Below are positions 25,501-40,571 of a DNA stretch of 64,000 nucleotides, piece by piece. The number at the start of each line of letters is the position of its first letter. Position 1 is the first letter of the stretch. The position numbers were made by a program, and so were the translations under genes. The notes beneath the pieces were generated by a model, which saw only the letters and a list, made by a program, of their open reading frames with translations, had not been told where the DNA came from and searched no databases. Source of the DNA: Homalodisca vitripennis (taxonomy: Eukaryota > Arthropoda > Insecta > Hemiptera > Cicadellidae); contig NC_060213.1 in the NCBI RefSeq assembly GCF_021130785.1, positions 97,084,501 to 97,148,500 on the forward strand. The letters run 5' to 3'.

Positions 25501-28500
25501 GAATTGAAAATCTGTGAAATATGTTTAGAGGAAGTGAATATTTAAAAATCTCATGTCAATGCAAACTGTTTTGTTTTTATCTGACGTGTAATCCAAAAAT
25601 CACTGAATCATGCTTGTGTAAATCAGAAGTATAGATGTCAGTCAGCAAGGTCTTACTTTTACATTTTTTTAAAAATATGTGCTAGATATAAATTCAAATA
25701 AAAAGGTCCACTATGTTATTTGATAATCAAAGTATTATATAACATTAATTACTATATTCCTTTTTTAATTTTAATTTTTCTAAATTACATAATATTTAAT
25801 TTAGAATAATGTAAGATAATTTAAATAAAACTCTGTCTAAGTTTGTCTAACTTATTATTTTTTTTCAATTATAGATACCAGACGACAAGAAGGAACCAGA
25901 CGACAAGAAGGAACCAGACGACAAGAAGGAACCAGACGACAAGAAGGAACCAGACAACAAGAAGGAACCAGACGACAAGAAGGAAGAGGACAAAAATCAT
26001 CTGTCAAACACTGACAAGTGAGTTAATAGAAATATTAAATTATTGTACATTTAGCAGATTTTGAAAGGCACACGGGTAAAACGTTCCAAAATAAATAATG
26101 GCTTATTTTACCGATAAGTGGATAATTAGTCATATAATGGCATTATGGTCCCTTGTTATCACTGCTCACAATCAGAATAGATAATGGAGTTGTCTTTTGA
26201 GTTTTCCTTCTGTAATATATTTCAAATTTGTTAAACTTGAATTTGTTCATGATATTAGAGGGATGTTTAGTAAATCTAATAAAAAGGTAATAACAATAAA
26301 AGTTTTTTTTTTTAGAAAACTCATCTTATATCTCAAAATAGTATTCTTCCACAGTTATAAACTTAGCCAAATGATTTTTTAATTATTTCGGCTCATTAGA
26401 TAAACAGATTTTACCAAACCGTAAAATACTTCATGTCAATATTTCTGTTACAGCCAAAATCAGTCACTCGAAATTTCTTCCCAACAAGCCAAATTTTAAA
26501 ATTTGGGAATAAGAAGAAGTCGCGTTCAGTGAATAGGATGGATGAATAACAATCAAAGCCCAACTCACACTTTCTTTATTGAGACTGTTGCAGTATGTGC
26601 TGAAGAATTCTCCTGGTGTGCTGAAAAAGCACTGTCTTGGATGTCAAGCTTGGTGTTTCTCAATTAGCACGTGTTCGCCATAATCCAACAGAACCCAGTT
26701 GAGACATATTTCATAAAATTGTAACATGTCTGCCTTTGTTACAAAATTTTATCAGAGACTCTAAAAACCCAAAAGAGAGTGGCGGTACGACCCATAATCT
26801 TTACAGTCTTCACAACAAAATAAACACAGTCTGACAAAACATTCTTCACACTTTTTTCAGCGTTTGTTATTTTTTAATCATTGTTTTTTTGTCTCTGAAG
26901 TGTATTAAATGATCCAGTTTGATTGATAGTTATGAATGTCAGTATGAAATGCCCAGTATGTTGTACCTAAACACTGCTAAATACTAATACAAGTTTTCTC
27001 ATGTTTTTCATGGATAATGAAATGCATTTGTTCAGGACATTTTCTAGAAATCAACTTGCTCTCACACTTTCATTTTCCCACATCTTCTATTACCATACTT
27101 CAGTGATTTCTACCTGATTGGGTGGCTGAAGCAATTTTCATGTTCTGTGCTTCTGCAACCACTTTTAAACTCCTTAATCCAGAAGTAAATAATCTTCAAT
27201 GCTAGTGCAAAATCCACGTAGAAAATAGACAAAATTATATATTTTTAAATTTGTGGAGAATTGTAACATCATCATTAAACTAATAATAAAATTGATATTT
27301 TAAAAGTGTATATTGGTCTTCAGTTGTCATCATATCATATAAAATCTCTTGCAAGATACTCTTCAATAGTGTACAAGAGTATCTACACTCCACTTTAAAG
27401 TTGGAGTGCCCCTATCCCTTTGGGATAAAATGTATGATCCGGACTTCCTGGCCCACAGGGACGTATGTAAGTAAGTTTAGATTCTCTCGTAAAAGTTCTT
27501 TAGTGGAAACCCTCTTTTTTAGAATCAGGACAGTTAACGAACCCGGGGTTATAGTCACCCAATCCTCAGTCGGCCTAGTTAATTGTCTAGGCCTAGCCTG
27601 AGTGCCGCTTACTCAGGTGGTTGAATCACGTTCTGAGACTGTGCTTGCGCATATTAATATGCAATGTATAAAGAACAAGGTGAATTTACTTTGAAGTTTT
27701 TAACCGTCGCATACTTTGTGACGTTCTTTGTGTCAATGAACACTGGTGCATAGAAGAACGAAATACAACTTTATACACCTATGGACTATCTACTTGCGGC
27801 TAGCTTCTGTAGATCTACTCCATATGGCGGAGCTGCAATTTTTGTAAGAAGTTCATTTAAATATTCTTTTTCTGTTGTAAATATTGATTCGTTCTGTGAA
27901 GAGAAACAATTTGAAGCGGTTATGATCTCTTTTAGTGTTATTAATTTGTTGATTTTATCTGTTTATCGCACACCTGACTCTTGTATTGTAACTTTTACTG
28001 ATAGATTGTCTCAACTTCTTGAATTTGTCTGCAATAGTCCTAAGTTCTTTAAATATAAGGTCGTTATCGCTGGGGGACATAAATATTGACCCCAATAGGA
28101 GTACCTTAAATACAGCTAAGTTTCTTAATGCACTAAAATCTTATGATTGTTTTTGTCTTAATCTGTCTCCCACCAGGCTGGAGTCTTGTCTGGATAATTT
28201 CATTTCCAATCTCCACCCTTCTTCATATACATGTAAAACTGTTCAACCTCACATCTCCGATCACCTTGGTTTGTTGTTAAATATTGATTTATCTTATTTG
28301 TCATCGTGTACCGCTTTACCAGCTGATAAGTGTGAAAAAAATGTGTATAGTTTTAGAGTTTTAAATGATTGTTAGTATTAATAGATTTTTAAGTACAGAT
28401 TGGGTAACATTGACTGGTCTGAAGTGATAGTTTCAAATGACCTTGAAGTGGCTTTTGATTGTTTCATGCAGGTCCTTCAACATAAATTTTAATGATTGTT

Positions 28501-31500
28501 GTCCTACTAAAACTAAAGTGGCCAAAAATACTGTAAATAATAATCGCAAACTTAAAAAACTGGTATACTCCTGTTTTAAAAGCAGATTTAGGCTATTTTT
28601 AGATATTAGTCATAGTAGATGTAAGAGCAATCCTGCCTTATGTGAAATCCACAGAAGGGTTAAGAAGTTCTATAGGGAACAAATAGATCTAGCTAAGAAA
28701 AATGCCAACGATGCTTATATCGTGGAATCACGTAACCTCTGTAAAGCTGCCTGGAACGTCATTAATCTGGAAACAGGGCGTACACCTAAGAAAAACTTAC
28801 AGACAGAGCTTCCTATATCTGCTAGTGATTTCAATGATTTTTTTGTAAATATTTCTAATAATGTAAAAGGTTAATAATGCCGTTAACTTGAATTTAGCTT
28901 GGTGCCATCGATATCTTAGAGTCTAGTGTTATAAAGAATCCTCAATTACTGCCATTTAAATGGAATTTTTGTGAATTCTGATGATGTTTTTTAAAACTGT
29001 TATTGGGCTCAGTAATTCAAAATCTGAAGATATTTTTGGTCTTTCCAACTTTGTGTTTTAAAGAAAATAATAGATGTAATCTTGTATCCCCTCACTTTTC
29101 TTATTAATTGGATACTCGCAGTTGGTGTTTTCCCACATTGTTTGAAACTTACTCTAACTGTGCCTGTATATAAAAAAGGGGATAGATCTAATATTAGTAA
29201 TTATCGACCTATAGCGCTGGTTCCTGTTGTATCTAAAGTGGTCGAAAGTATCATTAAGTCTCAGATGGAATGTTATTTTGAGCAGAATCATCTGCTCTCA
29301 TCTGCCCAATTTGGTTTTAGAGAAAATCTGTCTACTGTTTAAAGCTGTTGAAAAGTGTTGTAATCCTTTATCTTGAATAGCTTTGAAAATAGTGAGGGAG
29401 GCCAGCACTTTATTTACTAGATCTAAGCAAAGCTTTCGATACTGTGCCCCATCAGGTATTGCTTGAGAAATTGAGCTACTATGGTTTTGGAGGCAACGTT
29501 GTCACTGTTTGTCCTCATATCTTTTAGATAGATCCCAGTTGGTCAAAGTTGGTGATCAAAGATCTGATCTTAGAAGGGTTGAAAGTGGGGTTCCCCAGGG
29601 TTCTGTCCCTGGGTCCCCTTTCTGTTTATAGTTTTTTATCAACGACCTTCCCAATTTTGTACCTAATAAGAGTGTTCTTTATGCTGACGACACCACACTA
29701 ATGTGTTCTAATAAGCTATCTGACATTAATTCTGTAGTAATAAATTATATGAGGGAAAGGTCTTACCTCTGGTTTGATGCCAACTGCCTATATGTTAACG
29801 AGGATAAGACGGAGCATATTGTTTTTAGTTTAAGGAAATACTCTGACAATAAATCAATAAAGTTACTGGGAATTAATTTAGATTCTAGGCTTACTTGGAG
29901 AAGTCATTACTGATGCTCTTTGTTTCTCGCCTGTCTCGAGTAATTTTTTTACTGAAAAGACTTAAAATTTGTACTAGCTCTACCATAGTTACTAAGGCAT
30001 ATTTTTGCGCTGTTTCATTCCCACCTTTTGTATGGTGCCCTACTTTGGGGCAATTCAAGTGGTGCCAAATGAGGTTTTTTTATGTCAAAAGAAGGCCTTA
30101 CGCACAGTTTTTGATGTCAGTACTAGTGATTCTTGTAGGCCTATTTTTGTAGAACACGGTATACTTACTTTGCCGTGTATTTTTTATCTTTCAATGTTTG
30201 GTATATGTAAAGGAAAATCTAGATGTTTTTTAACCTGAGAAGTGTCACTCATAATTATAATACAAGGTACCAAGATCTTCTAGATTTAAGATATGTTAGA
30301 CTCACCAAAACCCAGCAAATGTATTTGTATATTGGGAAAAAGCTCTTCAATAAGTTACCATTAGGCTGTAGAGATATTACGTGTAAAGTTTTTAAAAATG
30401 TTGTTTTAAGATGGCTTAAGAAAAAGCTTTTTATTCTGTTGATGAGATGTTATCATGAGCAGTATTGACATTGTATTTTTAATTTAGTTTTTTATGTTTT
30501 CTGACATGTACTTATGACCATAAGTGCTAAACCTAGTATTCTAGTATTATCTAATTTCTTTGACTTTGTCATGGCATTGTAATGTGGGACGACAATAAAA
30601 TGATTCTTGATTCTTGAAGAAATTTTGTAATAGCCGTCAATTTACTTCTTCAACTTTTTACGTTACACTTCTTGTGGTCTTCTGGTAAGTGGTTCCACAG
30701 CTTTATTCCCATGTATGAGGGCTTCTCCTTGAACAGAGCCAGTCTGTGCACAGGAAGATGGAAGTCTGCTGTACCTCGACCCTGAGTAGTTCACTCTCAT
30801 GAACAAATGTTACCGCCTCCAGAACATACAGAGCTGCAACAACAGTTATTATTGATAAAATAGTAAAAGGATGGATGGCAGTTCTCTTCGGTTGGAAGTC
30901 AGCAAGGAACCTCAGTGTAAAAATAATAATATTTAAAATATATGTATATAAAATATTTATATTTATTTAAAAATAATTTTTATACCTTTTATTCAATAAA
31001 AGTTAAAAATAAAGATAAAAAGTACCCCTGTAGAGTTTGCTTTTATTACCCACAACATAGACTAGCCTTTCATTAAATTATACTTATCCTACAAGTATTA
31101 CGTAACAATAATTGAAAACTATTTATATATAATAAAAGTGAATAAATAATATAAACAAACAATGTATATGCAATATAAACAAGTAACAGTGGCCTAAAAT
31201 TTTAAATCACTAGTGTCCCAGATATGTACTCATCAATTGAATAAAATGCTTTATATTTTAACCCAGTAGTAATGGATTTAAAAATTTTTAACATGACTAA
31301 CTGACGCTATATCTGGTAATTTATTAAACAATTTAATTTCCATGCATAAATGACATATTTATATTTTTGGTTTTTTCTTTCCTAAAATTTGCTGTATCCA
31401 ATTTATCTTTGTTTCTAGTATCATAGCTATGAAAATTAATGTCATTTTATAAGACATGAATATGTATACATACCTGGCATAGTCATAATTTGTATTTGAA

Positions 31501-34500
31501 TAGGAGATAGCAAGACACTATCAGGTGAATCTTTGATAATTCTTAATGCTTTTTTTTTGCCACACAAATGCTTTTTTCGTTACTACAAAATCACCACAAC
31601 AAAGCTCCATTTCTTAAATAAGGGTGGAAAAAACATATCCATGCTGATGCAGAATTTCATTTTGTAAGTAAGTATGCAACTCTTGTCAATGTTTTACAGA
31701 TTGCACGGACATTTAGATCTCAGGTTAGCTTACTATCTAAGTGTATACGTAAAAGTTTTACAGGTTTAATATGTAACTTATCATAAATATTAATATCCAA
31801 AGAGAAACGAATGTGCTCGGTTTTTTTCTTTATTTACAGCTAGAGAATTGGACCTAAATCACTCATTAGCTATATCCAATAGCCTCTTCTGATCAATAAT
31901 AAATTAGGTATATATTTATTGCTACTCAAAATAGAAGTGTCATCAGCATATAACACAGAAGAACATGGCATGTTATGTGCAAAATCATTCACTGCTATTA
32001 CAAAAAAGAATGGCTCTATCATAAAACCCTGTGGAACATTACTAAAATCTGATTTATTTCTACTGTGTACAACCGTTTGCTTACGATCATAAATATATGA
32101 TGAGAAACAGCTTCAGTTTATTATTTCTTAAACCATAACCTTCTTATTCGTTTTGGAGTAAGTTATGTGGAATACAGTCAAATGCTTTTTGTAAATCTAT
32201 TAATGAGGCTGCGCAAGCCATTTTGTTTTCAAAGCTATATTAAACATTTGACACTACCAACTCTGCATCTTTAATTATATTGTGACCTGGAATAAAACCA
32301 AACTGCTCTGTACATATGTTTAGCATATACATATACAGCTGATTTTTAATGCAATGGTGTCAAATATTGTGCTAGAAATTGGCACCAGCTATATCGGACA
32401 AAAATGAGCAGGGTTCACTTTGTCTCCTTTCGTATAAATAGGAGTCATTTTAACCACTTTCAGAACAGTAGGAAAAGTATATTCTGAAGCATCTTATTGT
32501 ATAAGTATAATAAGGGTTATAATATAAATAATATAATATCCTTAACAATTTTGTTAGAAAATCCATGAAAATCTTCATATTGCGAAGAAATAAATTCTTT
32601 TACGCATTTTAATACATCATAATCTGTAATGCAACGCCATCAAAAACTATAGGTTAAGTTATTAGACATAAATAAAATATACTGATTTAAAAACTGTAAA
32701 GCTTTGGTCTGATAATTATTTGTATTATTATTTAATAGGTAGGCTGAATTGGAAAAATATGCATTATAGACAATAGACAAACTCTTTTATTAGCATATTC
32801 GTAGAGAACAGCAATAATGTCAAAAATACTATATAGTTACAATAATATATAAAAATACAATAAAACTATTTAATTGTAAAATACAAATGTTTAAAATTAG
32901 AATTATTGTAGTGAAGTTAGTAGCTCAAATGTTCCAAGACTCAGGTGCGTGTCCTGAATTCTTCCAGAGAATAAATTAGGATCAGCAAGCAGCCACTTTT
33001 TTAGTTGTTTCTTCAGTAACCTTAAATCTTCTGTCTTAATTGTGGATGGGAGAAGGTTAAACAGCTTGGCACCAGCGTAGGAAGGTTTTTTTGCAAATAG
33101 TTTGGTCCTATGCAATGGCAGGGTAAAATCCAGTCCATTTCTGTGTGGTATCTGTGAAATTGGTAATTTCTATTTATATTTTGTAATGTACAGTGAAGGA
33201 TTGTTTCCAGGTTGTAAATTGAGGGGATTGTTAGTATTTGTAGATTTTTGAAAGCTTGCCTACAGCTGTCTCATAGTTGCAGACCTTCCATTGTTCTTAG
33301 CGCTTTCTTCTGTAGGACAAGGACTTATTGAAGGCTGCTACTTGATGAACCACCCCAAAGCACAATGCCATAGCGTACATGACTTTCAAAGAGTGCATAA
33401 TAAGCTGTTAAGGTGGCTTTGGCAGTGCTGGTGGCCTTTAAGCGCCTCAGTACAAAAATTGCAGTGCTTAATTTTGCACATAGAGAGTCAAGATGGGCAT
33501 TCCATGACAAAACAGTTATCAATTATTAAGCCAAGGTGTTTTGTTGATTCATTTAATGTTAGACCAGGGGATCCTGCTACTGCATTCTTTTGTCGGCCTA
33601 AAACAATTTGTTTGGTTTTGCATTCATTAAGAACCAGGTCATTAATGTCGCAGTACTCCTTAGCCATGCTGACTGATATATAAGAGGAAATGTCTAGACT
33701 TTCCAGCAGTTTTCCCTATGGTAAGGAGTGCTGTGTCGTCTGCATACATTATTGGCCAGCAATAGGCTTCAAGATACGATGGAAGGTCTGAGGTGAAGAG
33801 AATGAATAAAACAGGACCGAAAACCGAGCGCTGTGGAACACACTGGGTAATGTTTAATGGTGCTGAAGTAACATTGTACACCGTTTCCTGGGAGGATTGT
33901 TTAATTTCAACTATTTGCATTCTTCCCTCTAAGTAGTTTTTAAACCACTTAAGTGGTGTACTTCTGATTCCCAAGTTGACAAGCTTTTCCAAGAGGTGGT
34001 CGTGGTTGATACAATCAAAAGCTTTACTCAAATCCAAAAAGGTGGTAGTGATAGTATTCCTCCTTTCCATGTTTTCAACTATGTGCTCTACCAACTCTAC
34101 CAGTGCAGTCATTGTTGATTTCTCAGTCATGAACCTATGTTGTCTAGTGGGCAGCATATGGCTGACACTGAGGTGTTGTACAAGACGTGCTAATACTATC
34201 TTCTCTATTAATAATTTTTAAACGGTTGGAACTAGAGAAATTGGTCTAAAATTTGATATTTTATCTTTTTCAGCCTGTTTGTGTAAGGGATAAACTTTTG
34301 ATGTCTTTAGTTGTCGAGGAAAAACACCTTGCAAAAGAGATTTAGATTGTTTTTAAGCTGACTGTTAAGTGGAAACTATAGCTTTTTCACATATTTTATC
34401 ATTTTGAAATGTTTCATTTTTAATAATGTTCCACACTGTTTTACACTTATTATTAGAACTATTAATGTACTTATTATTTGCTATTCATTTTGCCTACCTT

Positions 34501-37500
34501 ATTTCAGATCTTTAAGCTTTTTTTACCAATATACCTGTATAGTCATTCTTAAATATACTTTTCTCCAACTCATTATTACAATTTTTCAAGTCTATCATTT
34601 TATAAAACTAACATTTCTTTTGATTTGCTAAGTTTTGGAGTAAACCACGTGACTCTTTGTTTTCTTTTCAATGAATTAGTTTTTATTTCTTTTACATCAC
34701 ACCAATATTTATAAACATCTGTTAGTGTTTTGATAGTAAATAACCAAAAGCTTTCTCTAAATCATTGTAAAATGTTAAATTTAATCAATCTAATGAATCA
34801 AGATGAGTTTTAAATGAAGCAATTGTAAATGGTTTTAAATCTCAAATGCTACGAAACACAACTTCTTTTTTTCTATACTAAACAAATATTTATTACTAAA
34901 TGTAGCATGATCAGAAAAATGAGTTTGAATGACATGAGAGGTCAGAATATTCTTTATTACAAATTTCTTTAAACAAATGCAATGGTGTCAAAACAATACT
35001 GTATACAAACATGAGTATTTTCATAACATTGTAATACAATATAATATGTATACTTAAGTCCAGGTTTGTTTGATAAAATTCGTCCATTGAGGAGATTGGA
35101 TTGTCCAACAAGAAATTTTTCAGTCTGTTCTTTAGTAATTGCACCAGTTCCCTGTCTGAAGTCTTGTGGTAGGTGGTTGAGGATCTTTATAATACCCGGC
35201 ATATATTGGTTGCTTTGCAAAAAGAGAAGTTCGATGAGCTGGGAGATTGAAGCGGTTTGCATGTCTTGTATTATAGTTGTGAAAGGTCGGTTCCTTGGGC
35301 TGGTTTTTTGATTGATGCATAGTGAGCCACCTCACAAATGTACATTGCATATACAGTCAAGATTTTGAGGTTCTTAAAATGTTCTCGGCAGCTCTCCATA
35401 GGTTGTAGGCCTAGTATAGTTCTTACAGCCCTCTTTTGCAATATTAAGATCCTGTTCATATTGGTCTTGGTTAGTTCCACCCCATGCAGCTATACCATAC
35501 TTTATGTGGATTTCACAGAAAGCGTGGTAAATTATTTTTGCTATTTCTGGAGTGGCCAATTTGTGTCATTCTTCGTATTAAAAATATACCAGTGTTCAAT
35601 TTTTTGCATACATTGTCAATGTGGGCTGTCCAGGTAAAGGAACTGTCAATGGTAATGCCCAGGAAGCATGCACTCTATTCCACTTCCACCTCAGGTAATG
35701 CTGGGTCCTCTCTTCCTCTTATGCCAAACATAATTTGCTTAGTTTTCTGTGTGTTTTTATAACTAAGTCATTTTCATTGCAGTATTGAGTGGCTAGATTT
35801 GTGGCAATAAATGCACTTATCTGAAGTAATTCAGTAATCTCCTTACCCCAGCACAAGGGTAGTATCATCAGTGTACATTATGGGATTACAATTGTCGCTT
35901 AGATATGCTGGTAGGTCATTTGTTGTCAGGATAAAGAAAGCTGGCCCCAGAACAGAACCTTGGGGTACCCCTCTTGTTATTGGTAGAAGGTGTTGATAGA
36001 ACTTTTTTGGTGATAGCCTTTTCTTGACTTAAAAGCTCCACAATCTGATGTCGATTGGTCAGATAGTTCTGAACCCATTCTGCTGCTTTTCCCACTATAC
36101 CAAGAGATTGTAACTTGGTGAGGATAAGGTCATGGCCAAGGCAATCGAAGGCCTTGCTAAAGTCCAGCATTATACGTGCTGCTATTCTGCCAACTTCTAT
36201 ATGGTCACTAGTTTCCCTCAAGTAGACTTATTAAGGCTGTTGTTGTGGATTTACGTTCCTGAAGCCATGTTGGTTTGGTGTCATCAACTCATTTTCATAG
36301 CAGTGATCCAATAACCTTTTGAGGGCTATCTACTCAAACAGTTTGGATACTGTTGAGATGACTGATATTGGTCTGTAATTGTTTATTTTCCAATTTGTTT
36401 CCCCCCTTATGTTTTGGATAAACTTTGGATGTTTTAAGCTGTTGGGGGAAAATTCCTTGACAAAAAGATCTGTTAATTAGGTATGAGAGGGGTTCAGACA
36501 GCTCCTCACAACAGAATTTCAAGATCCCTGGAGATATTTCATCCAGACCAGCTGAGTGCGTTGATTTCAGAGAAGTATTGTCTGCAATGTGTGTAAAGTA
36601 TTCGTTCAGGAAATCTGCAATTTCCTGAGGGTCTTCAAGTTTTTTTCCATCAGCAAGTAGTTCTAACTTTGGTTTATTGTCATTCTTTCCTGTCTTTTCA
36701 TCATTTATGACCTTCCATGTTGCTTGGGACTTGTCATGAGCTTGATTGATGTATGTCACTATGTGCTGTCTCTTTATGTATCTTAGTTTCTAATCGTATG
36801 CTCTTTTCCTGGTTTTCAAATTGGGTTTTGTCTGTTGTAGAGCCAGTCAGTTCAAATCTGCGCTGAGCCTCCAGAAAGTCCCTTTTTAGCTTTGTGCTTC
36901 ATCATTTAAGAAGTATTTTTCGCTTGGCTTGCTTTCGAGGTCTAGTTTTCTTTTTGGGGCATGCAATATCCAATATAACATTCAGGTGTCATAGAAAAAG
37001 CGTCATATGCATCTTGTAGGTGGTGTACATTTTTTACATTGTCCCAGTTTTTTGTGTTTGTTAAGAGAGATTTTAGCATCACAATATTGTCATCGTTGAG
37101 ACTGTGTCTTGTAACAGAAACTGTAGTTTTTTCTTTTGTAGGGATGTTAAGGGTACACAGCTGAGCTCTCTGTAGTCACTGAGTCAGTTTATAGTACGTC
37201 CACTTGTACAACAATTTGATTTGGCTCTTGGCTCATTAGTTGTTATTCCAGCAGGCATTTTCTTATTATACTTACTTGATTGAGATAATACAGATTATAT
37301 GATCTTAATACATTAAGGAAATATTTACGTTTACTGGTTGTTTTGTTAATGTTTATATTAAAATCTCCTCCTATGATTATTGTACCAGCATATTTTTTTA
37401 ACCAAGAACTTCAGTAAAATATTGAGAAAATAAATAAACATAGCAACCTCTGTAAACACTTGAAATTTTAATACCTTGTAAATAGATGCAGTCACCAAAC

Positions 37501-40218
37501 ACCTTTTCTACACAGTAATTTCCAACATGTATCATCTTATAATCTAATCCATCTTTGATCAAAATAGAGCAGCAACCTTTAGTAAGAGGTGGTTTTCTAC
37601 AATAAATAGTAGCTAAGATGTATCCGCTGCAATGTAAAGCGTCTTGACAAACCCAACGCACATTAATACTTAAAACATAACAATTCAGCTTATCCTAAAC
37701 TAATTCTAGAGGAAACATTATGTCTTAATTGATTGTACATTGAGGTAAAGCATTCTTAAGACCCTGCTATTATAGGCTGTGTTCTCAATATTGGAAGATG
37801 CTCTTTTGTCAGTTTGTCATTTCCCAAATTGTTGGTTCTGGTGTTTCTTGCTGTAGGGCCACTGAATAAGGATGTATACATAGGTTGTGCGCTGCCAATT
37901 CCTATCACCTCACATATATATTCTCCGCTAACCACACCTTCCCTCTTGGTTTAAGATGCATACCATGAGTTGTATCACTCTGTGTTACTTATTTCCCCCA
38001 AAGTTACATTTTCATATGTCTCGCTAAGTCTTTTGAGTTCTTCATTCATTTTATTGGTCACCAAATTCAAACACGATCAGTCAGCCATGTCGTATCTGTT
38101 TGGTAAGTCTACCACTACTACCGGTTAATCAAAAAACTTGTCAAGAATCTCTTTAAATTTTAGTCACTGCATCATCACCTTCATTTCTAGCAACATCATT
38201 TGTCCCAGAAAAAATTACTAGAATATCTTCCTTTCTTACAAGTTCCTCTTTTATTTCCTTTCATTTCAAATTTGTGATGTTCAGCCTACTGAATTTACTA
38301 AACCTACTGATATGTTTCTTATTTTTACTTGTTTTATCCTTGCTGAATTCATCCATTTTTTAATTTAAATGCCATGATAAATCTCTACCATGGCTATTTG
38401 CACAATTCAGTATTTTATTATGATTTTCCGGTTCACTATCCACCTCGTTATTCAGATCTAATGGCATTAAGATTTGATAATAATTTTCATGTATAAAGTT
38501 AGGTTCCATACCAATTTTATTCAACTCGGAAGAGTTTGGGTCAACTTTGTTTTTTGCATTCCTCAGAGAGGACGGCTGAGTAGAGTTTCTTTTTATTTGC
38601 TTGTTCAGGTCTTTTATCAGTTGGATAAAAGTTAAAACTTGGGCAACACAGTAAAATTTACAAAATAATGTATACAGCTTATAAAATGCAAATAGGCAAT
38701 ACTAACGGAAGGTTATGTGAGAAGAATGCATAATGTTGTGTAATGTTCTGAGTAAAATGTACCATCTCGAAATAAATAAAATCATCTGTACATGTATTTC
38801 AACATCAATGTAGTGTAAAAAAGCAAATAGTCCTATCAGTAACCTATAAATAAATGTAATCTACCTATACAGATTTTGTTGTTGTAAATACATTGAACAT
38901 AGTAAACTAATTTTAATTTATTTACATTATACAGACACAAAATTATAATTTCTATCAGATCCCTAACCTGAGGCCAAATTTGCCTCAGCCAACCATTTAA
39001 GAGTTAGCTGTACTGGTGGCCATTTGGGTTTTGGCACATAACATTTTTAAACACAAGCTCTTTTATGATTTATTTCTTGTCATATAATTATGAGAAGCAT
39101 CTCATTTTAAAGATGTGTTTATGTTTAATGCACATCCAAATGCTTTTTAATTTATCCAATATTTTTTGTATTTTAATGTATAATATAAAAAATATACTTC
39201 ACAAGAAAAAAGTGTTTTTTTTAATCCTGAGAGAAAGAGACGATTGTCTCCGCACTTAGTCCTATAAGGACCTTTGCACCTTCCTTACATTTGTGTCCTC
39301 CAAATCTGAGACTTTTTCAGAAGCCGATCAGATTTGAGGGCTCCTGTACTCTGATGCCCTTGGGGCTGAGGAGATATGCCCCTAGGAATCTTTTCAGAAT
39401 TTTTGATATGGCAGGACAGTGTAGCCAAATATGCTCCGCTGATTCCTCCTCTTCTCCACAGAGTCAGCATTCATCAGTCTGGCTAAGATAGCTGGCATAC
39501 TACGCTTTTATTCAGTGTATGCTATCATTTGGAAATATTGCTTGGTGGGGAGCTAGTAAAAAACTCTAAACAGCCTGTTTTTATGCCAGAAACAGTTGCT
39601 GAAACTTGCTTTTCACAAAAAACTACGTAACCCTACAACTCTATTTCAAGAATTATCAATCCTTACAGTTCGTCATTTATTTATAAAATCTCTTCTTAGT
39701 TCACATCCTCTCACACTTTCACTTAATTTAATTTTTTTCAGAAATTCCCCATTTATATAACACCCGATATACCCGTGACACAGGAATAGCCACTTTACAA
39801 CTATATAGATGTTTCTCTAAAACCAATTCATATTACATATCAAATATACTATTCAGAAATGTTTCTAGATTCTTTCACACTTATAATTTCTTTAACGCAC
39901 AATCCTTGTCAGTTTTAAATAACCGTATCAGTGAGTGGCTATTGCAATTAGGCTTATCAGTGGCAGAGATCATTATCACTGCTGGGTACTGGGGATGTGA
40001 CCCCCCTTGACCATGGCGTTGTCACTATTACTAACCGAACTCACAGACACGCGCACACACAGGAACACACACACACTCTCTTTCTCTCTCTCTCTCACAT
40101 CTCACTCCTCAATAAATGGATTATTTAGTTTAGCCATATATACCATTTTTATTTCAATTGTTTTGCCACCGCATGAATAAAAACAATCACTTACACAGTA
40201 AAATTCAAGAAGCAATAG

Positions 40219-40249
<31 letters not shown>

Positions 40250-40522
40250 CAATAAACATTGTATCACAAAAAGTACTTGCTCCGCCGGGAGTCAAACCCG
40301 GATCTCTCACTTGCCGGGTGAATGTGCTACCATTACACCACAGAGCGCTTACTTTTTCCGATTCAATTATTTTGTATTTGGCCGTATCTGTCACATATGC
40401 GTTTAAATAAGCAAACTAACATATGATCGGAAGACCAAATACCTGTCAAATGACTTTTATTTACATTAAATTGTATAAATGGCAATTGCCTTATATGTAA
40501 ATTTATATTACTTATATATAAA

Positions 40523-40571
<49 letters not shown>

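Noticed and set aside
33291..33683. 130-codon + strand ORF
   Set aside because: It is the antisense of the RT of element C, whose minus-strand translation carries the conserved motifs.
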